Shown here: positions 1 to 9,262 of the stretch, one piece after another
Position numbering within the stretch: the first letter of the stretch is position 1
Layout: every line of letters starts with the position of its first letter
Assembly (NCBI RefSeq): GCF_003351025.1
Contig: NZ_QPCG01000002.1
Coordinates: 310,001-374,000 of the forward strand
Source: Mucilaginibacter endophyticus
GTDB taxonomy: Bacteria; Bacteroidota; Bacteroidia; Sphingobacteriales; Sphingobacteriaceae
Reading direction: 5' to 3'
Length of the DNA: 64,000 nt
Translations under genes and position numbers: made by a program
The notes under the pieces: model-generated
Seen by the model: only the letters and a program-made list of their open reading frames with translations
Told to the model about the DNA's origin: nothing
Databases searched by the model: none

Positions 1-252
1 ACCGAGCTGATGCCATACGCAAAAGGCGTACATGCTAAATCGCACATGTTTATGCCCGATGGCAGCGATCCTGAAACCGATTTTCTGAAAATGTTTAAGA
101 TCATTAAAGAATCGGGATTTAACGGCTGGGTGAGTATTGAATATGAAGGCGGTCTGTTAAAAATGTATAGCAAGGAGGATAAGTATCTTGACGACTATGC
201 AGGTACCACAGCTACCAAAAAGCTTATCGAGAAAGTTGCTGCCATGGTTTAA
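1..252 (+). CDS. Sugar phosphate isomerase/epimerase, C-terminal fragment
   Basis: The frame is open from the first base, so the gene begins before the window; the last 83 codons are present. The segment with GFNGWVSIEYEGG is typical of the last strand of xylose-isomerase-like TIM-barrel proteins, where a Glu binds the metal. The stop is 26 bp before the GMC oxidoreductase gene in the same direction, so the three genes probably form one operon for oxidised-sugar metabolism. The substrate cannot be told from this fragment. Confidence 0.75.
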   Translation, partial: TELMPYAKGVHAKSHMFMPDGSDPETDFLKMFKIIKESGFNGWVSIEYEGGLLKMYSKEDKYLDDYAGTTATKKLIEKVAAMV

Positions 253-278
253 TCCTTCACTCTAAATAGTTAAACACA

Positions 279-2027
279 ATGCAGATAAAAAAATCATCAA
301 CGATGTACGATGTAGTTGTTATTGGATCCGGCGCGGGCGGTGGCATGGCCGCTTATACTTTAGCAACAGCAGGTATCAAAGTGCTGATGCTGGAAGCGGG
401 CCCGTTTTTTGATCCGGCAAAGGATTCACAACAGCTAAAATGGCCATATGAGTCGCCAAGGCGTGGAGGTAACGCGACCCGCCCGATGGGCGATTTTGAC
501 GCGGCTTATGGTGGCTGGCAAATTGAAGGAGAACCATATACTCAAAAAGACGGATCAGAGTTTCAATGGTTCCGTTCAAAAATGCTGGGCGGCCGGACAA
601 ACCACTGGGGACGTATTTCATTACGTATGGGGCCAAAGGATTTTAAATGTAAAACGGCTTACGGCGTAGGCGATGACTGGCCGATAACCTACGATGAGAT
701 CAAGCCGTATTATGATAAGGTAGATCGGCTATTAGGAGTTTACGGATCGATGGAAGGGCTGGAGAATGATCCTGATGGAATTTTTCTTCCGCCGCCAAAG
801 CCACGGCTCAATGAGTTGTTTGTTAAAAAGGCGGCTACCGGCATGGGAATCAAAGTAATTGCAGGCCGTGGTTCGATATTGACAGCCCCTTTACCGGGAA
901 ACAAAGATAGGGGCGCTTGCTTTTACTGCGGACAGTGCAACCGGAGCTGTAAAATTTATGGTGATTTTTCATCTTCTTCGTGCCTGGTAATCCCTGCAAT
1001 CAAAACCGGTAACCTAACGGTTATAACCAACGCGATAGTAAGGGAGATCCTGGCAGATAAAGAAGGCCTGGCAAGTGGTGTATCCTATATTAGCAAGGAA
1101 GATATGCAGGAATACCAGGTAAACGCCAAAACGGTGATCCTGGCAGCCAGCACCTGCGAGTCGGCAAGGATCTTGCTAAACTCCAAATCCGACAAACATC
1201 CCAACGGATTAGCAAATAGCAGCAATGTTATCGGCAAATACCTGCACGACTCTACCCAGGGAGGCGGAGTGGCGATACTGCCGCAGCTATTTGGCCGTAA
1301 ACGGTTTAATGAAGATGGGGTAGGCAGTCTGCACCTCTATGCTCCATGGTGGTTGGATAATAAAAAGCTCAATTTTTCGAGAGGCTATCACCTTGAGATT
1401 TTTGGAGGAATGATGATGCCTGGCTATGGAGGCTATTTTGGCTTCGAAGGAGCGGTTGTGCCATTTTTGAATGGCGTTGTTCCCGGCGCCGATGGAAAGA
1501 CCAAGGATGCGGGCGGCTTCGGCCTATCCCTTAAAAATGATTACCGGACATTTTACGGAAGTATGGCCGGTGTTGGCTGTCATGGCGCATCAACAGCCCG
1601 TGAGGATAATTATTGTGAGATAGATCCTACGGTAGTTGATAGATATGGCATTCCAGTGCTCCGTTTCAGGTATAAATGGACGCAGGATGATATTAACCAG
1701 GCCAAACACATGCAGGATATCTCGCAGGAAATAGTAAAACAGATGGGAGGGATTTCACTTGTTCAGCCTAAAGGCCCTGAAACCAATTATGGGTTGGACA
1801 AACCCGGCAAAGGCATTCATGAAGTTGGTACGGTGCGTATGGGGGATGACGCTAAAAAAGCCCCGCTCAATAAATGGGGACAGGCGCATGATTGCAAAAA
1901 CCTGTTTGTAACGGATGGTTCGGTGTTTACCCAGCAATCGGAAAAGAACCCTACGTGGACAATCCTCGCGTTATCTATGCGTACTGCCGAATACCTGATA
2001 GAGCAGCGAAAAAAACAGAATGTTTAA
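279..2027 (+). CDS. GMC-family FAD oxidoreductase (glycoside/sugar dehydrogenase type)
   Basis: 582 residues. The N-terminus carries the FAD-binding Rossmann motif GSGAGGGMAAYTLA followed by the ribose-binding acidic LEAG. A Cys cluster lies near residues 210-225 (ACFYCGQCNRSC). The C-terminus has the GMC signature region, with an HEVGTVRMG block and NPTWTILALSMRTAEYL. In Bacteroidota such proteins pair with a gluconate-2-dehydrogenase subunit-3-like partner, which follows 18 bp downstream, and oxidise sugars or glycosides, for example at C3. There is no signal peptide; export could be by piggyback on the partner, whose leader is Tat-like. A second possible start is ATG 303, nearer to the FAD motif. 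The exact substrate is unknown. Confidence 0.85.
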   Translation: MQIKKSSTMYDVVVIGSGAGGGMAAYTLATAGIKVLMLEAGPFFDPAKDSQQLKWPYESPRRGGNATRPMGDFDAAYGGWQIEGEPYTQKDGSEFQWFRSKMLGGRTNHWGRISLRMGPKDFKCKTAYGVGDDWPITYDEIKPYYDKVDRLLGVYGSMEGLENDPDGIFLPPPKPRLNELFVKKAATGMGIKVIAGRGSILTAPLPGNKDRGACFYCGQCNRSCKIYGDFSSSSCLVIPAIKTGNLTVITNAIVREILADKEGLASGVSYISKEDMQEYQVNAKTVILAASTCESARILLNSKSDKHPNGLANSSNVIGKYLHDSTQGGGVAILPQLFGRKRFNEDGVGSLHLYAPWWLDNKKLNFSRGYHLEIFGGMMMPGYGGYFGFEGAVVPFLNGVVPGADGKTKDAGGFGLSLKNDYRTFYGSMAGVGCHGASTAREDNYCEIDPTVVDRYGIPVLRFRYKWTQDDINQAKHMQDISQEIVKQMGGISLVQPKGPETNYGLDKPGKGIHEVGTVRMGDDAKKAPLNKWGQAHDCKNLFVTDGSVFTQQSEKNPTWTILALSMRTAEYLIEQRKKQNV

Positions 2028-2045
2028 CCTCCTCAACCTGACAAC

Positions 2046-2669
2046 ATGAACAGACGAGATAGCTTAAAGGCAATAGGCTTAGGAACCTTATCTGCAACGG
2101 CACTTATTGCTTCCTGTAAAAATGGCGATAAAGAATCTTCAGCTACAACAAACAGTGAAGTATCAACAACCGGCAGGCAGGATTTTGAAATAGCCCGTGA
2201 TAAAACTTTGCTGAGCGAAACTTTTTTTGATAAACACGAAATGACTACTATCACGGTGCTTGCTAACCTGATTATCCCCAAAGATGAACGGAGTGGCAAC
2301 GCATCTGACGCTAAGGTGCCTGATTTTATTGAATTTATAGTAAAGGACGAACCGGAACATCAATTACCCATGCGTGGCGGATTAAAATGGCTGGATATAC
2401 AGAGCCTTAACCGCTATAATAATGATTTCGTAAGCTGTACGCCCCAACAGCAAACCGCGTTGATCAACGAAATAGCTTACCCTTTTAAAGCAAAACCTGC
2501 TATGCTGCCTGGAGTAGCCTTCTTTAGTAAAATGCGCGACTTAACCGCCATTGGCTTCTTCACCAGTAAAATGGGGATTGAGGACCTCGGATATAAAGGA
2601 AACTCGCCGGGTAAATGGGAGGGTGTGCCACCGGACGTACTGAAGCAATATGGCCTGGAAAATGTTTAA
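2046..2669 (+). CDS. Gluconate 2-dehydrogenase subunit 3 family protein
   Basis: 207 residues. The leader MNRRDSLKAIGLGTL ends in a lipobox-like SCK, so this is probably a Tat-type or lipoprotein export signal. The body resembles the small subunit of membrane sugar dehydrogenases: a TITVLANLIIPKDE segment near residues 70-85 and a C-terminal block with GFFTSKMGIEDLGYKGN. It follows the GMC oxidoreductase by 18 bp, which fits a catalytic/small-subunit pair. The small subunit is thought to help export and assembly of the flavoprotein. A terminator follows directly. Confidence 0.8.
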   Translation: MNRRDSLKAIGLGTLSATALIASCKNGDKESSATTNSEVSTTGRQDFEIARDKTLLSETFFDKHEMTTITVLANLIIPKDERSGNASDAKVPDFIEFIVKDEPEHQLPMRGGLKWLDIQSLNRYNNDFVSCTPQQQTALINEIAYPFKAKPAMLPGVAFFSKMRDLTAIGFFTSKMGIEDLGYKGNSPGKWEGVPPDVLKQYGLENV

Positions 2670-2681
2670 CCCCTACGTATC

Positions 2682-2715
2682 AAAGCCTCCTGTAAATTTT
2701 ACAGGGGCTTTTTTA
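2682..2715. terminator. Bidirectional intrinsic terminator
   Basis: AAGCCTCCTGTAAA and TTTACAGGGGCTT pair as a stem and are followed by a T-run. An A-run on the other side lets it also serve the converging helicase gene, whose stop codon lies in the structure. Confidence 0.8.
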
Positions 2716-5700
2716 TGTCAGCAAATCAAGCAAGTCGTCTTTTGAGAGTGAGCCGGTAAAAGTTTTATCCGATTTAACCAGTTTATCGGCAATATCTTTT
2801 TTCGATTGTTGCATCACCATGATCTTCTCTTCAATAGTACCGGGGCAAATCAAGCGCACCGCTACGATCTTTTTATCCTGGCCTATACGGTGACAACGAT
2901 CTATAGCCTGGTTTTCAACGGCCGGGTTCCACCACGGATCAACAAGATAAACGTAATCGGCCTCGGTTAAATTGAGGCCGGTACCGCCTGCCTTAAGACT
3001 AATAAGGAAAACCCGGATGCCCGAATCGCTCTGAAATTCATTTACAACCTGCTCGCGCTTACGAGTTTGCCCGGTAAGGTATGAAAAGCGAGTATCGCGG
3101 CCGCTTAATTCCTTACCAATAAGATCAAGCATAGATACAAACTGCGAAAATATGAGGATCTTATGCTGGTGTTTTTTGCTCTCAATCTCTTCCATCAATA
3201 CGTCCAGTTTGGCTGAGGCATCACCCGGCATTTTTTCGCCCTTTAATAGCATCGGTGAATCGCAGATCTGCCGTAGTTTGTTCAGTCCCTTCAATACATT
3301 CATGGAGCTCTTTCTCAGTTCCTCATTAGTTGTGGCCGAGATATACTCTCTAAATTCTTTCTCATAAGAGTCATAAATATGGCGCTGCTCTTCCTTCATT
3401 TCACAATACAGCACCATTTCTGTTTTTTCGGGCAGCTCAGTCGCTACCTGCTGTTTCGTACGCCTGAGTATAAATGGCTTAACTTTTTCCTGGAGTTCAG
3501 TCGCGCGTTTACTCCCCTTAAATTTATCAATTGGTATAGCGTAAATATCCTTGAAATACTGTTTGCTCCCCAATAAACCGGGGCAGGCAAATGAAAGCTG
3601 CCCATATAAATCGAACGTATTATTTTCGACAGGCGTACCTGTTATGGTGATCTTGTTTCGGGATTTCAGTAATCGTACCGCCTTATAACGTTGCGATTCG
3701 GGATTTTTGATATTCTGCGATTCGTCAAGAAAAACGTAGTTGAAATTAAAATCCTTTAAGAAGTTGATGTCCGATAGTAAGGTGCCGTAAGAGGTAAGCA
3801 CAATTTCGTACTGGTGCAGGTGCTTGGTGTGCTTAAGCCGCTCGGCGCCGTAAATGGTATGGATACGGATGGATGGCGCGAATTTTTGCACTTCCTGCTG
3901 CCAGTTAAACAGGAGCGAGGTTGGTACTACAATCAGGTTAGTATTGTTTTCAACCCTGTGTCGCTGTAAAAGTATAAAAGCAATAACCTGGATACTTTTA
4001 CCCAGACCCATATCGTCTGCAAGACAACCGCCGAAGTTAAGACTATCCAAAAAGCTCAGCCAGTTTAAACCCTGGCGTTGATAAGTTCGCAGCGTTCCAT
4101 TTAATTCCGGAGGTACTTGTACTTCATCAATAGTTTCGGTACCGGTTAGCCTTCTGTTATAGCTGGCAAGCTCATTTCGTACCTCCTCATCCAGCATTTC
4201 CTTATCATAATATTGCTGAATGGCTGTATAATTACTTTTTGAAGTATGTAAGATATCATCATCAGAGATCTCGCCCGAATTAAAATAGTCGGTAAATTTC
4301 TCTATCCATTCGGCAGGTAAAATCCCTCGGGTACCGTCATCAAGCCGTACATATTTGCTTTTATTTTTTACAGCCTGGTGCACTTGTTTTAGCGAGGCCC
4401 TTTTTTTACCAAATTTTAAATCGATAACAGTATTGAACCAGTTAATGCCGCTTACTACATTGATGGTGATCTTTACTTTGTGAGCGTTTAATTTGTTACC
4501 CTCCAGTTCGTTAAAGCCAAGTATTTCGATGTTGTAGTTATGCCATTCATCAAATACGTTTAAAAACCATTCTTCATCTAAAAAATGCCTCTTATGCAGG
4601 TAAAAATAATCAAGGTCGTTTTCTAACTGTTCATTAAAATATTGATGTTGCTTTACCAGGAGGGCCGTAAAAGCTATTTCCTCATCATCCCGTCGTTTAA
4701 CTAAAAACTGGTTGTCTTTTTCATCAGTGCCGTAGATCTGCTTTTGTGTACGGATAGGGATCTCTGCCTCCCCATAACGCATCACAGGGATGATCATAAC
4801 ATGAGCACCAAAATCCGACAAGTAAATGATCTTTTCGGCCGGCTGATCAAACCCTTCTTTTTTTATTTGCTCCTGTGTTGCCGGTTTAATATAGGTATAA
4901 TCTATACGAAGCTTGTTTTCCAGCTTATTAAGCAGGTGTGATTTTAACTCGCCAAATTTGCTTTTATGCACCTGCAGGCTGCCTTGTTTCTTTTTTAACA
5001 GATCGATAACGTTTAATACCTGCAGGCTTTCAATAAGGTAAAGCACATCGCCTATGCCAATAAAATAGGTATACCTTATATCAAGGTCTTTAACATCATA
5101 CAGCAAGCCATCTACATTAAAAACACCGCTTATTTGATAAAACTCGTCCCATGTGTTTACCTTAAGTTCAAGATCACTTTTCAGCGTCCTGAGCTTTACC
5201 GGGCTTATTGAACCGGCCGTCACCTTATCCGATATGCTGTTGTCATGAGCGAAGAAGTTATAAGCCGATGGATTTTGAACGATAGCCTTTAACGCCGCTA
5301 TATCTACAGCCGTTTTTTGCGTATTAATATGATTTTGGAACTTGTGTACCCCAGTAAAAAACTTGACCTGTCTTGTATCATTCGTTTCCCAGATGAGGTC
5401 TAAGGGCGCTATGGGCAGTAAAGGGTTCTTGATTTTCCCTTCTTTAGTACTTTGTGCAGCGTACAGTTCAACAAATAGATATTTGTAGTATTTGTGCTGT
5501 TTCAGGACAATGCAGGTTGTTTTATCAGCATCATCTCCGGGCAACTCAATTGGCTCAGCACTGTCACTCACAATAATATTTTGCAGACTGGCAAGGCTCT
5601 CTTTAGTAACCGCTGTTAAAGTAGCCGACCGGGGAATGATCTCAAAGCTTTTAGATTGAGCCCGCAGTTCAAAAAACTTGTCGAGATCGGGTTCATCTTC

Positions 5701-6102
5701 AAGCCCGTAATCCGCAGCTACCTTTTTCAATTTCTCAAATCTTAATCTATCATCAAAAAACACCCTTAACTCGTCACGTTGGGTTATGGCCGATAATACC
5801 TGGGCTTGGTGTTCACAAAGCTTATTACCTGTAGCATGACATCCGCATGAAAGCGCCAGCTGCCCTTCATGGCTGGTAACAATTACCTCCGGAAAAGCGA
5901 CCGTGCCAGACTGATTGGTAAAAGCGCCCTGGTTAATTTCAAGGTGTTTAGCCAGTATTTGCCTATAGCTCTGGGTATCGAAATAAATGCTGACAGCAGC
6001 ATGAGCAGCGATAACGCTTTCGCTAAGATCGGCTATGGTTGCGCCTTTGATGATGACATTATGGTTGCTTTCGCCTTCCTGATAGCTGGTTATCCTGATC
6101 AC
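2713..6102 (-). CDS. SNF2-family helicase with N-terminal SWIM zinc finger
   Basis: 1129 residues. A SWIM zinc finger (CxC...CxH: Cys86, Cys88, Cys96, His98) is followed by a long central region and a C-terminal SNF2 ATPase. Visible motifs are I (DDMGLGKS, about residue 695), II (DESQ, about 795), III (TGTP), and V/VI (GTGLNL and RCHRIGQ, about 1070). Bacterial HepA/RapA-like SNF2 proteins with SWIM domains are DNA-translocating ATPases linked to transcription recycling or repair; the partner here is unknown. The gene stands alone, convergent with the sugar-dehydrogenase operon and divergent from the phosphatase gene. Confidence 0.9.
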   Translation of the reverse strand: MIRITSYQEGESNHNVIIKGATIADLSESVIAAHAAVSIYFDTQSYRQILAKHLEINQGAFTNQSGTVAFPEVIVTSHEGQLALSCGCHATGNKLCEHQAQVLSAITQRDELRVFFDDRLRFEKLKKVAADYGLEDEPDLDKFFELRAQSKSFEIIPRSATLTAVTKESLASLQNIIVSDSAEPIELPGDDADKTTCIVLKQHKYYKYLFVELYAAQSTKEGKIKNPLLPIAPLDLIWETNDTRQVKFFTGVHKFQNHINTQKTAVDIAALKAIVQNPSAYNFFAHDNSISDKVTAGSISPVKLRTLKSDLELKVNTWDEFYQISGVFNVDGLLYDVKDLDIRYTYFIGIGDVLYLIESLQVLNVIDLLKKKQGSLQVHKSKFGELKSHLLNKLENKLRIDYTYIKPATQEQIKKEGFDQPAEKIIYLSDFGAHVMIIPVMRYGEAEIPIRTQKQIYGTDEKDNQFLVKRRDDEEIAFTALLVKQHQYFNEQLENDLDYFYLHKRHFLDEEWFLNVFDEWHNYNIEILGFNELEGNKLNAHKVKITINVVSGINWFNTVIDLKFGKKRASLKQVHQAVKNKSKYVRLDDGTRGILPAEWIEKFTDYFNSGEISDDDILHTSKSNYTAIQQYYDKEMLDEEVRNELASYNRRLTGTETIDEVQVPPELNGTLRTYQRQGLNWLSFLDSLNFGGCLADDMGLGKSIQVIAFILLQRHRVENNTNLIVVPTSLLFNWQQEVQKFAPSIRIHTIYGAERLKHTKHLHQYEIVLTSYGTLLSDINFLKDFNFNYVFLDESQNIKNPESQRYKAVRLLKSRNKITITGTPVENNTFDLYGQLSFACPGLLGSKQYFKDIYAIPIDKFKGSKRATELQEKVKPFILRRTKQQVATELPEKTEMVLYCEMKEEQRHIYDSYEKEFREYISATTNEELRKSSMNVLKGLNKLRQICDSPMLLKGEKMPGDASAKLDVLMEEIESKKHQHKILIFSQFVSMLDLIGKELSGRDTRFSYLTGQTRKREQVVNEFQSDSGIRVFLISLKAGGTGLNLTEADYVYLVDPWWNPAVENQAIDRCHRIGQDKKIVAVRLICPGTIEEKIMVMQQSKKDIADKLVKSDKTFTGSLSKDDLLDLLT

Positions 6103-6259
6103 TATGCTTTGATGTGTTACCCGGTAAATATCATAACAATTATAGAAAAGAAGGTTATCACCGGTATAATTTCATCCGCTATGTAACAATTATATTCTTC
6201 ACCAAATATTTACCTTTAGTAAATGTACCTGCTTTAATTTCGCCGTTTAGTTGTATACT

Positions 6260-8539
6260 ATGAAATACCCGAAATTCCTACTACTCATATTCTTTTTTTC
6301 CCTTTTCTTTTACGCGTGCCATACTGTTTCCGGCAACAAGCAGGTTTCCGAAAATGAACAGGTTAACATGCACAGCGCCTATGATGACAGCACGCTCAAT
6401 CGCCACATATTACCGGTTTTAATGCCATATAACCGCATTATAGACCCGGCAGGAACTGTAATGTCATTTGGCGACGCTGAAGACGAAAATCATAGCATGG
6501 ACGTAAGGCTGATACCAAACACTAAGTTTATTGCCGTTGAGGACAGGTATGGGCTTACCATAATTGATACTGTAGCCAAAAAAGTTACTACTCGCTGGAC
6601 TTACAAACAAGATCCCCGTTACCGCGGCTTAACAAGCACTTATTCAGGCTTAAAAGTTGTAAATATTGACGATCAAACGCAAATATACTGGAGTGCGGCT
6701 GCTGGCAAGGGCAAGGACTCAAAATCATACGTTTTCCAGGCTACCTGGAAAGACGGCAAGATTGATATACAGAACACCTTCAGCTTTAAGGCCGAAGGCG
6801 AATCGCCACTGGCCTTACCTAACGACCTGGCCATTAATAAAGAAAATGGGGTAAACTATTTATATGTGGTTTTAAACGGCAATAACCAATTGGTAAAAAT
6901 CAGTTTGGCGGATAATAAAACCGTTTGGACAAAATCAACCGGTGTTGCACCTTACGGACTTACCATCGCAAAAAACAAGATATTCCTGACAAACTGGGCC
7001 GGTCCCGAAGCTGTTGATACCTTAAAACGTGAAACAGCCGGCGTGCCTTACGGTAAAGCTTATATCGATCCTAAAACAGGTGCAACCGTACAGGGCACTG
7101 TAATGGTTATAGATCTGGCTAAAGGGGATGTGATCAAGGAAATTACGGTTGGCCTGCATCCAAACGCTATCATCAATAGTGCCGACGAAGCTTTTGTTTA
7201 TGTGGCCAATGGCAACAGTGATATGGTATCGGTAATTTCAACAAGCTCGTTGCAAAATATAGCAGCTATTGATGTAAAATTAAACCCGGGTAAAAAAAGT
7301 TATATAGGCGATACGCCAAATGCTTTAGCAATAAATGCGGATGGCACAACCCTGTATGTTGCAAACGGTTTGGATAACGCGGTTGCAATGGTAAAATTAA
7401 GCAGCAAAACATCGCTTAAAGGAACGGGGAGTGACGAGGTGAAAGGCTTTATTCCAACAGAGGCATACCCGGGCGGCTTAGCCGTTGACGGCAACAATTT
7501 ATTTGTAACCAACCTGGAAGGAGAGGGCTCCAGGGTAGGCACCGACGAAATCGGTAAAAGTAATTTAAAAGGCGATCTGCCTGGCGGAGATGATGTTGTG
7601 GCTTATAACTCGCACCATTTAAAGGCTACTGTATCTATGATAAGCATACCCGACGAAGCTACACTAAAACAGTATACCCAAAAAGTACAGAACCTAAACC
7701 TCAGCTTCCGCCAGCAGATAGCGCAGTTACTGCCACGTAAAAACGTTGCGCCTAAGCCAATACCTGAACGTATCGGCGAACCATCTGTTTTTAATCACGT
7801 GCTTTATATCATCAAAGAAAACCGTACTTACGACCAGGTTTTAGGCGATATGCCTGAAGGCGACGGCAATAAGTCGCTTTGTATTTATGGCGATAGTGTT
7901 ACACCCAATCAGCACAATTTGGCGCGCAACTTTTTGTTGCTTGATAACTATCATGTTTCAGGTAAATGCTCGGCCGAAGGGCACCAATGGACGGATGCCG
8001 CCATGGTTACAGATTACGTTGAGAAAAGCGTAAGGTCATGGTTCAGAAGTTATCCGCATGTACAGGAAGATGCCCTGGTTTATGATGGTAATGGTTTTAT
8101 CTGGAATAATGCCGCCGATCATGGTAAATCGGTACGGATCTATGGAGAAGCCTGTGCGGTACACTTTGACAACAAGCTTAGCTGGAGTGACATTTACAAT
8201 AATTACAACGCAGGCAAGTCTTTTGCATTTAACAATACCAGTACTATTTCGCGTGTAAGGCCAATGCTGTCGCAAAACTTTCCGGGATCTGACGAACATA
8301 AGATCAATGAGCAGTTAAGGGCCTCGGCTTTTATCAAAGAGCTCCACGAGTATGAGCAAAAGCCCGGCGACCAGTTGCCTCAATTAATGGTGATGGCCCT
8401 GTCGGCCGATCATACCGTAGGTACAAGGCCAGGCTTCCCGACACCTGATGCCATGGTAGCCGATAATGATCTTGCACTTGGCCGCATTGTTGAAGCGATT
8501 AATGGTGAACCACCAGGAGCCGCAGATCTATTTTCATAA
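6260..8539 (+). pseudogene. YncE-type beta-propeller/phosphoesterase, C-terminus lost
   Basis: The start is ATG 6260, after a TTG at 6251. A lipoprotein leader (MKYPKFLLLIFFFSLFFYAC) precedes a YVTN/YncE seven-bladed propeller (repeats such as FVYVANGNSDMVSVI, about residues 50-460) and a phosphoesterase domain of the alkaline phosphatase/phosphatidylinositol-cleaving type (NHVLYIIKENRTYDQVLGDM, SAEGHQWTDAAM). The family normally continues after DNDLALGRIVEAI with a WKNTAIFVTEDDAQ...DHVDGHR block holding the remaining metal ligands. Here the reading continues as NGEPPGAADLFS and stops. About 100 residues are missing and DNase II sequence begins at the break, so the product is probably inactive as a phosphatase. 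Confidence 0.85.
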
Positions 8540-9113
8540 TACCGCAAATCTTCCTGAAACCTCCGACCTTTATGCGCTGACACAGCCGTTGGCCAACCAT
8601 CCGGTAGCTTTGGGCGATTCAATTGATTTAAAAACGATTGGAGGGATGCCTTTTAAAGTTATAGCGAAGAACCGGGAATGGAACAAAGATTTCTGGAACG
8701 AATTAGTAGGCCCTACACTACAAGATGATCTCGACATTGAAACATGGATCCGTGGCCCAATTCCACCTATTGCCGATAGTGATGGCATTCATAAAACTTT
8801 TGATATCAAGTACATCAATTTAGGTTTTATGGGCGCACATTGGGCTTGGCCCGAAACACATGACCATGCTAAATGGGGCGTTACGTTACACGATCCATGG
8901 ATTTGTGTAGGCGATATCAATCGTATGATATCGCAAAGAAAACGCGGCGGCGGTACTATCGCGTTTAAGAACCAAACTTTGTGGTCGGGCTTGTCAAAAA
9001 CAAGTTTGCTTTTGGCGCCGCCAGGACATAACAGGACCGAGGCCCATGTGCTGATCCAAAAAACGCATCACCATCATGCGGAAGCACCATTGAGGGAGCC
9101 ACCTGAAGAATAA
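8496..9113 (+). pseudogene. DNase II family protein, 3' fragment
   Basis: In a different frame from the phosphatase, an open frame (ATG 8466 or 8496) encodes the C-terminal half of a deoxyribonuclease II. It contains the second HxK catalytic motif (THDHAKWGV), WICVGDINRM, QRKRGGGTIAF and NQTLW, all hallmarks of the family. The N-terminal half with the first HxK motif (usually DHxxGFWLVHSVP-like) is absent. The join with the phosphatase lies at about 8500-8515. DNase II cuts DNA through a pseudodimer of two HxK lobes, so this half alone should be inactive. The C-terminal tail is His-rich (THHHHAEAP). Confidence 0.75.
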
Positions 9114-9154
9114 TTTACAATTTAAAACCTTTCGACAGACACCACTAAACAAAA

Positions 9155-9178
9155 GATCCCGCCTAAGCGGGACTTTTT
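9155..9178 (+). terminator. Intrinsic terminator
   Basis: The stem TCCCGC/GCGGGA has a CTAA loop and is followed by CTTTTTG. It closes the phosphatase/DNase II transcription unit. Confidence 0.8.
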
Positions 9179-9262
9179 GCTTAAATATATTACATCTGAT
9201 TATCAGTAACATATCAACTGATTTACGTATTTTTAACTGGATGTTATAAACCAGTACAACCA

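Noticed and set aside
2713..6102. DESQ in place of DEAH/DExx in the SNF2 helicase as an unusual mutation
   Set aside because: The residue after D-E varies in bacterial SNF2 proteins, and all other motifs are intact.
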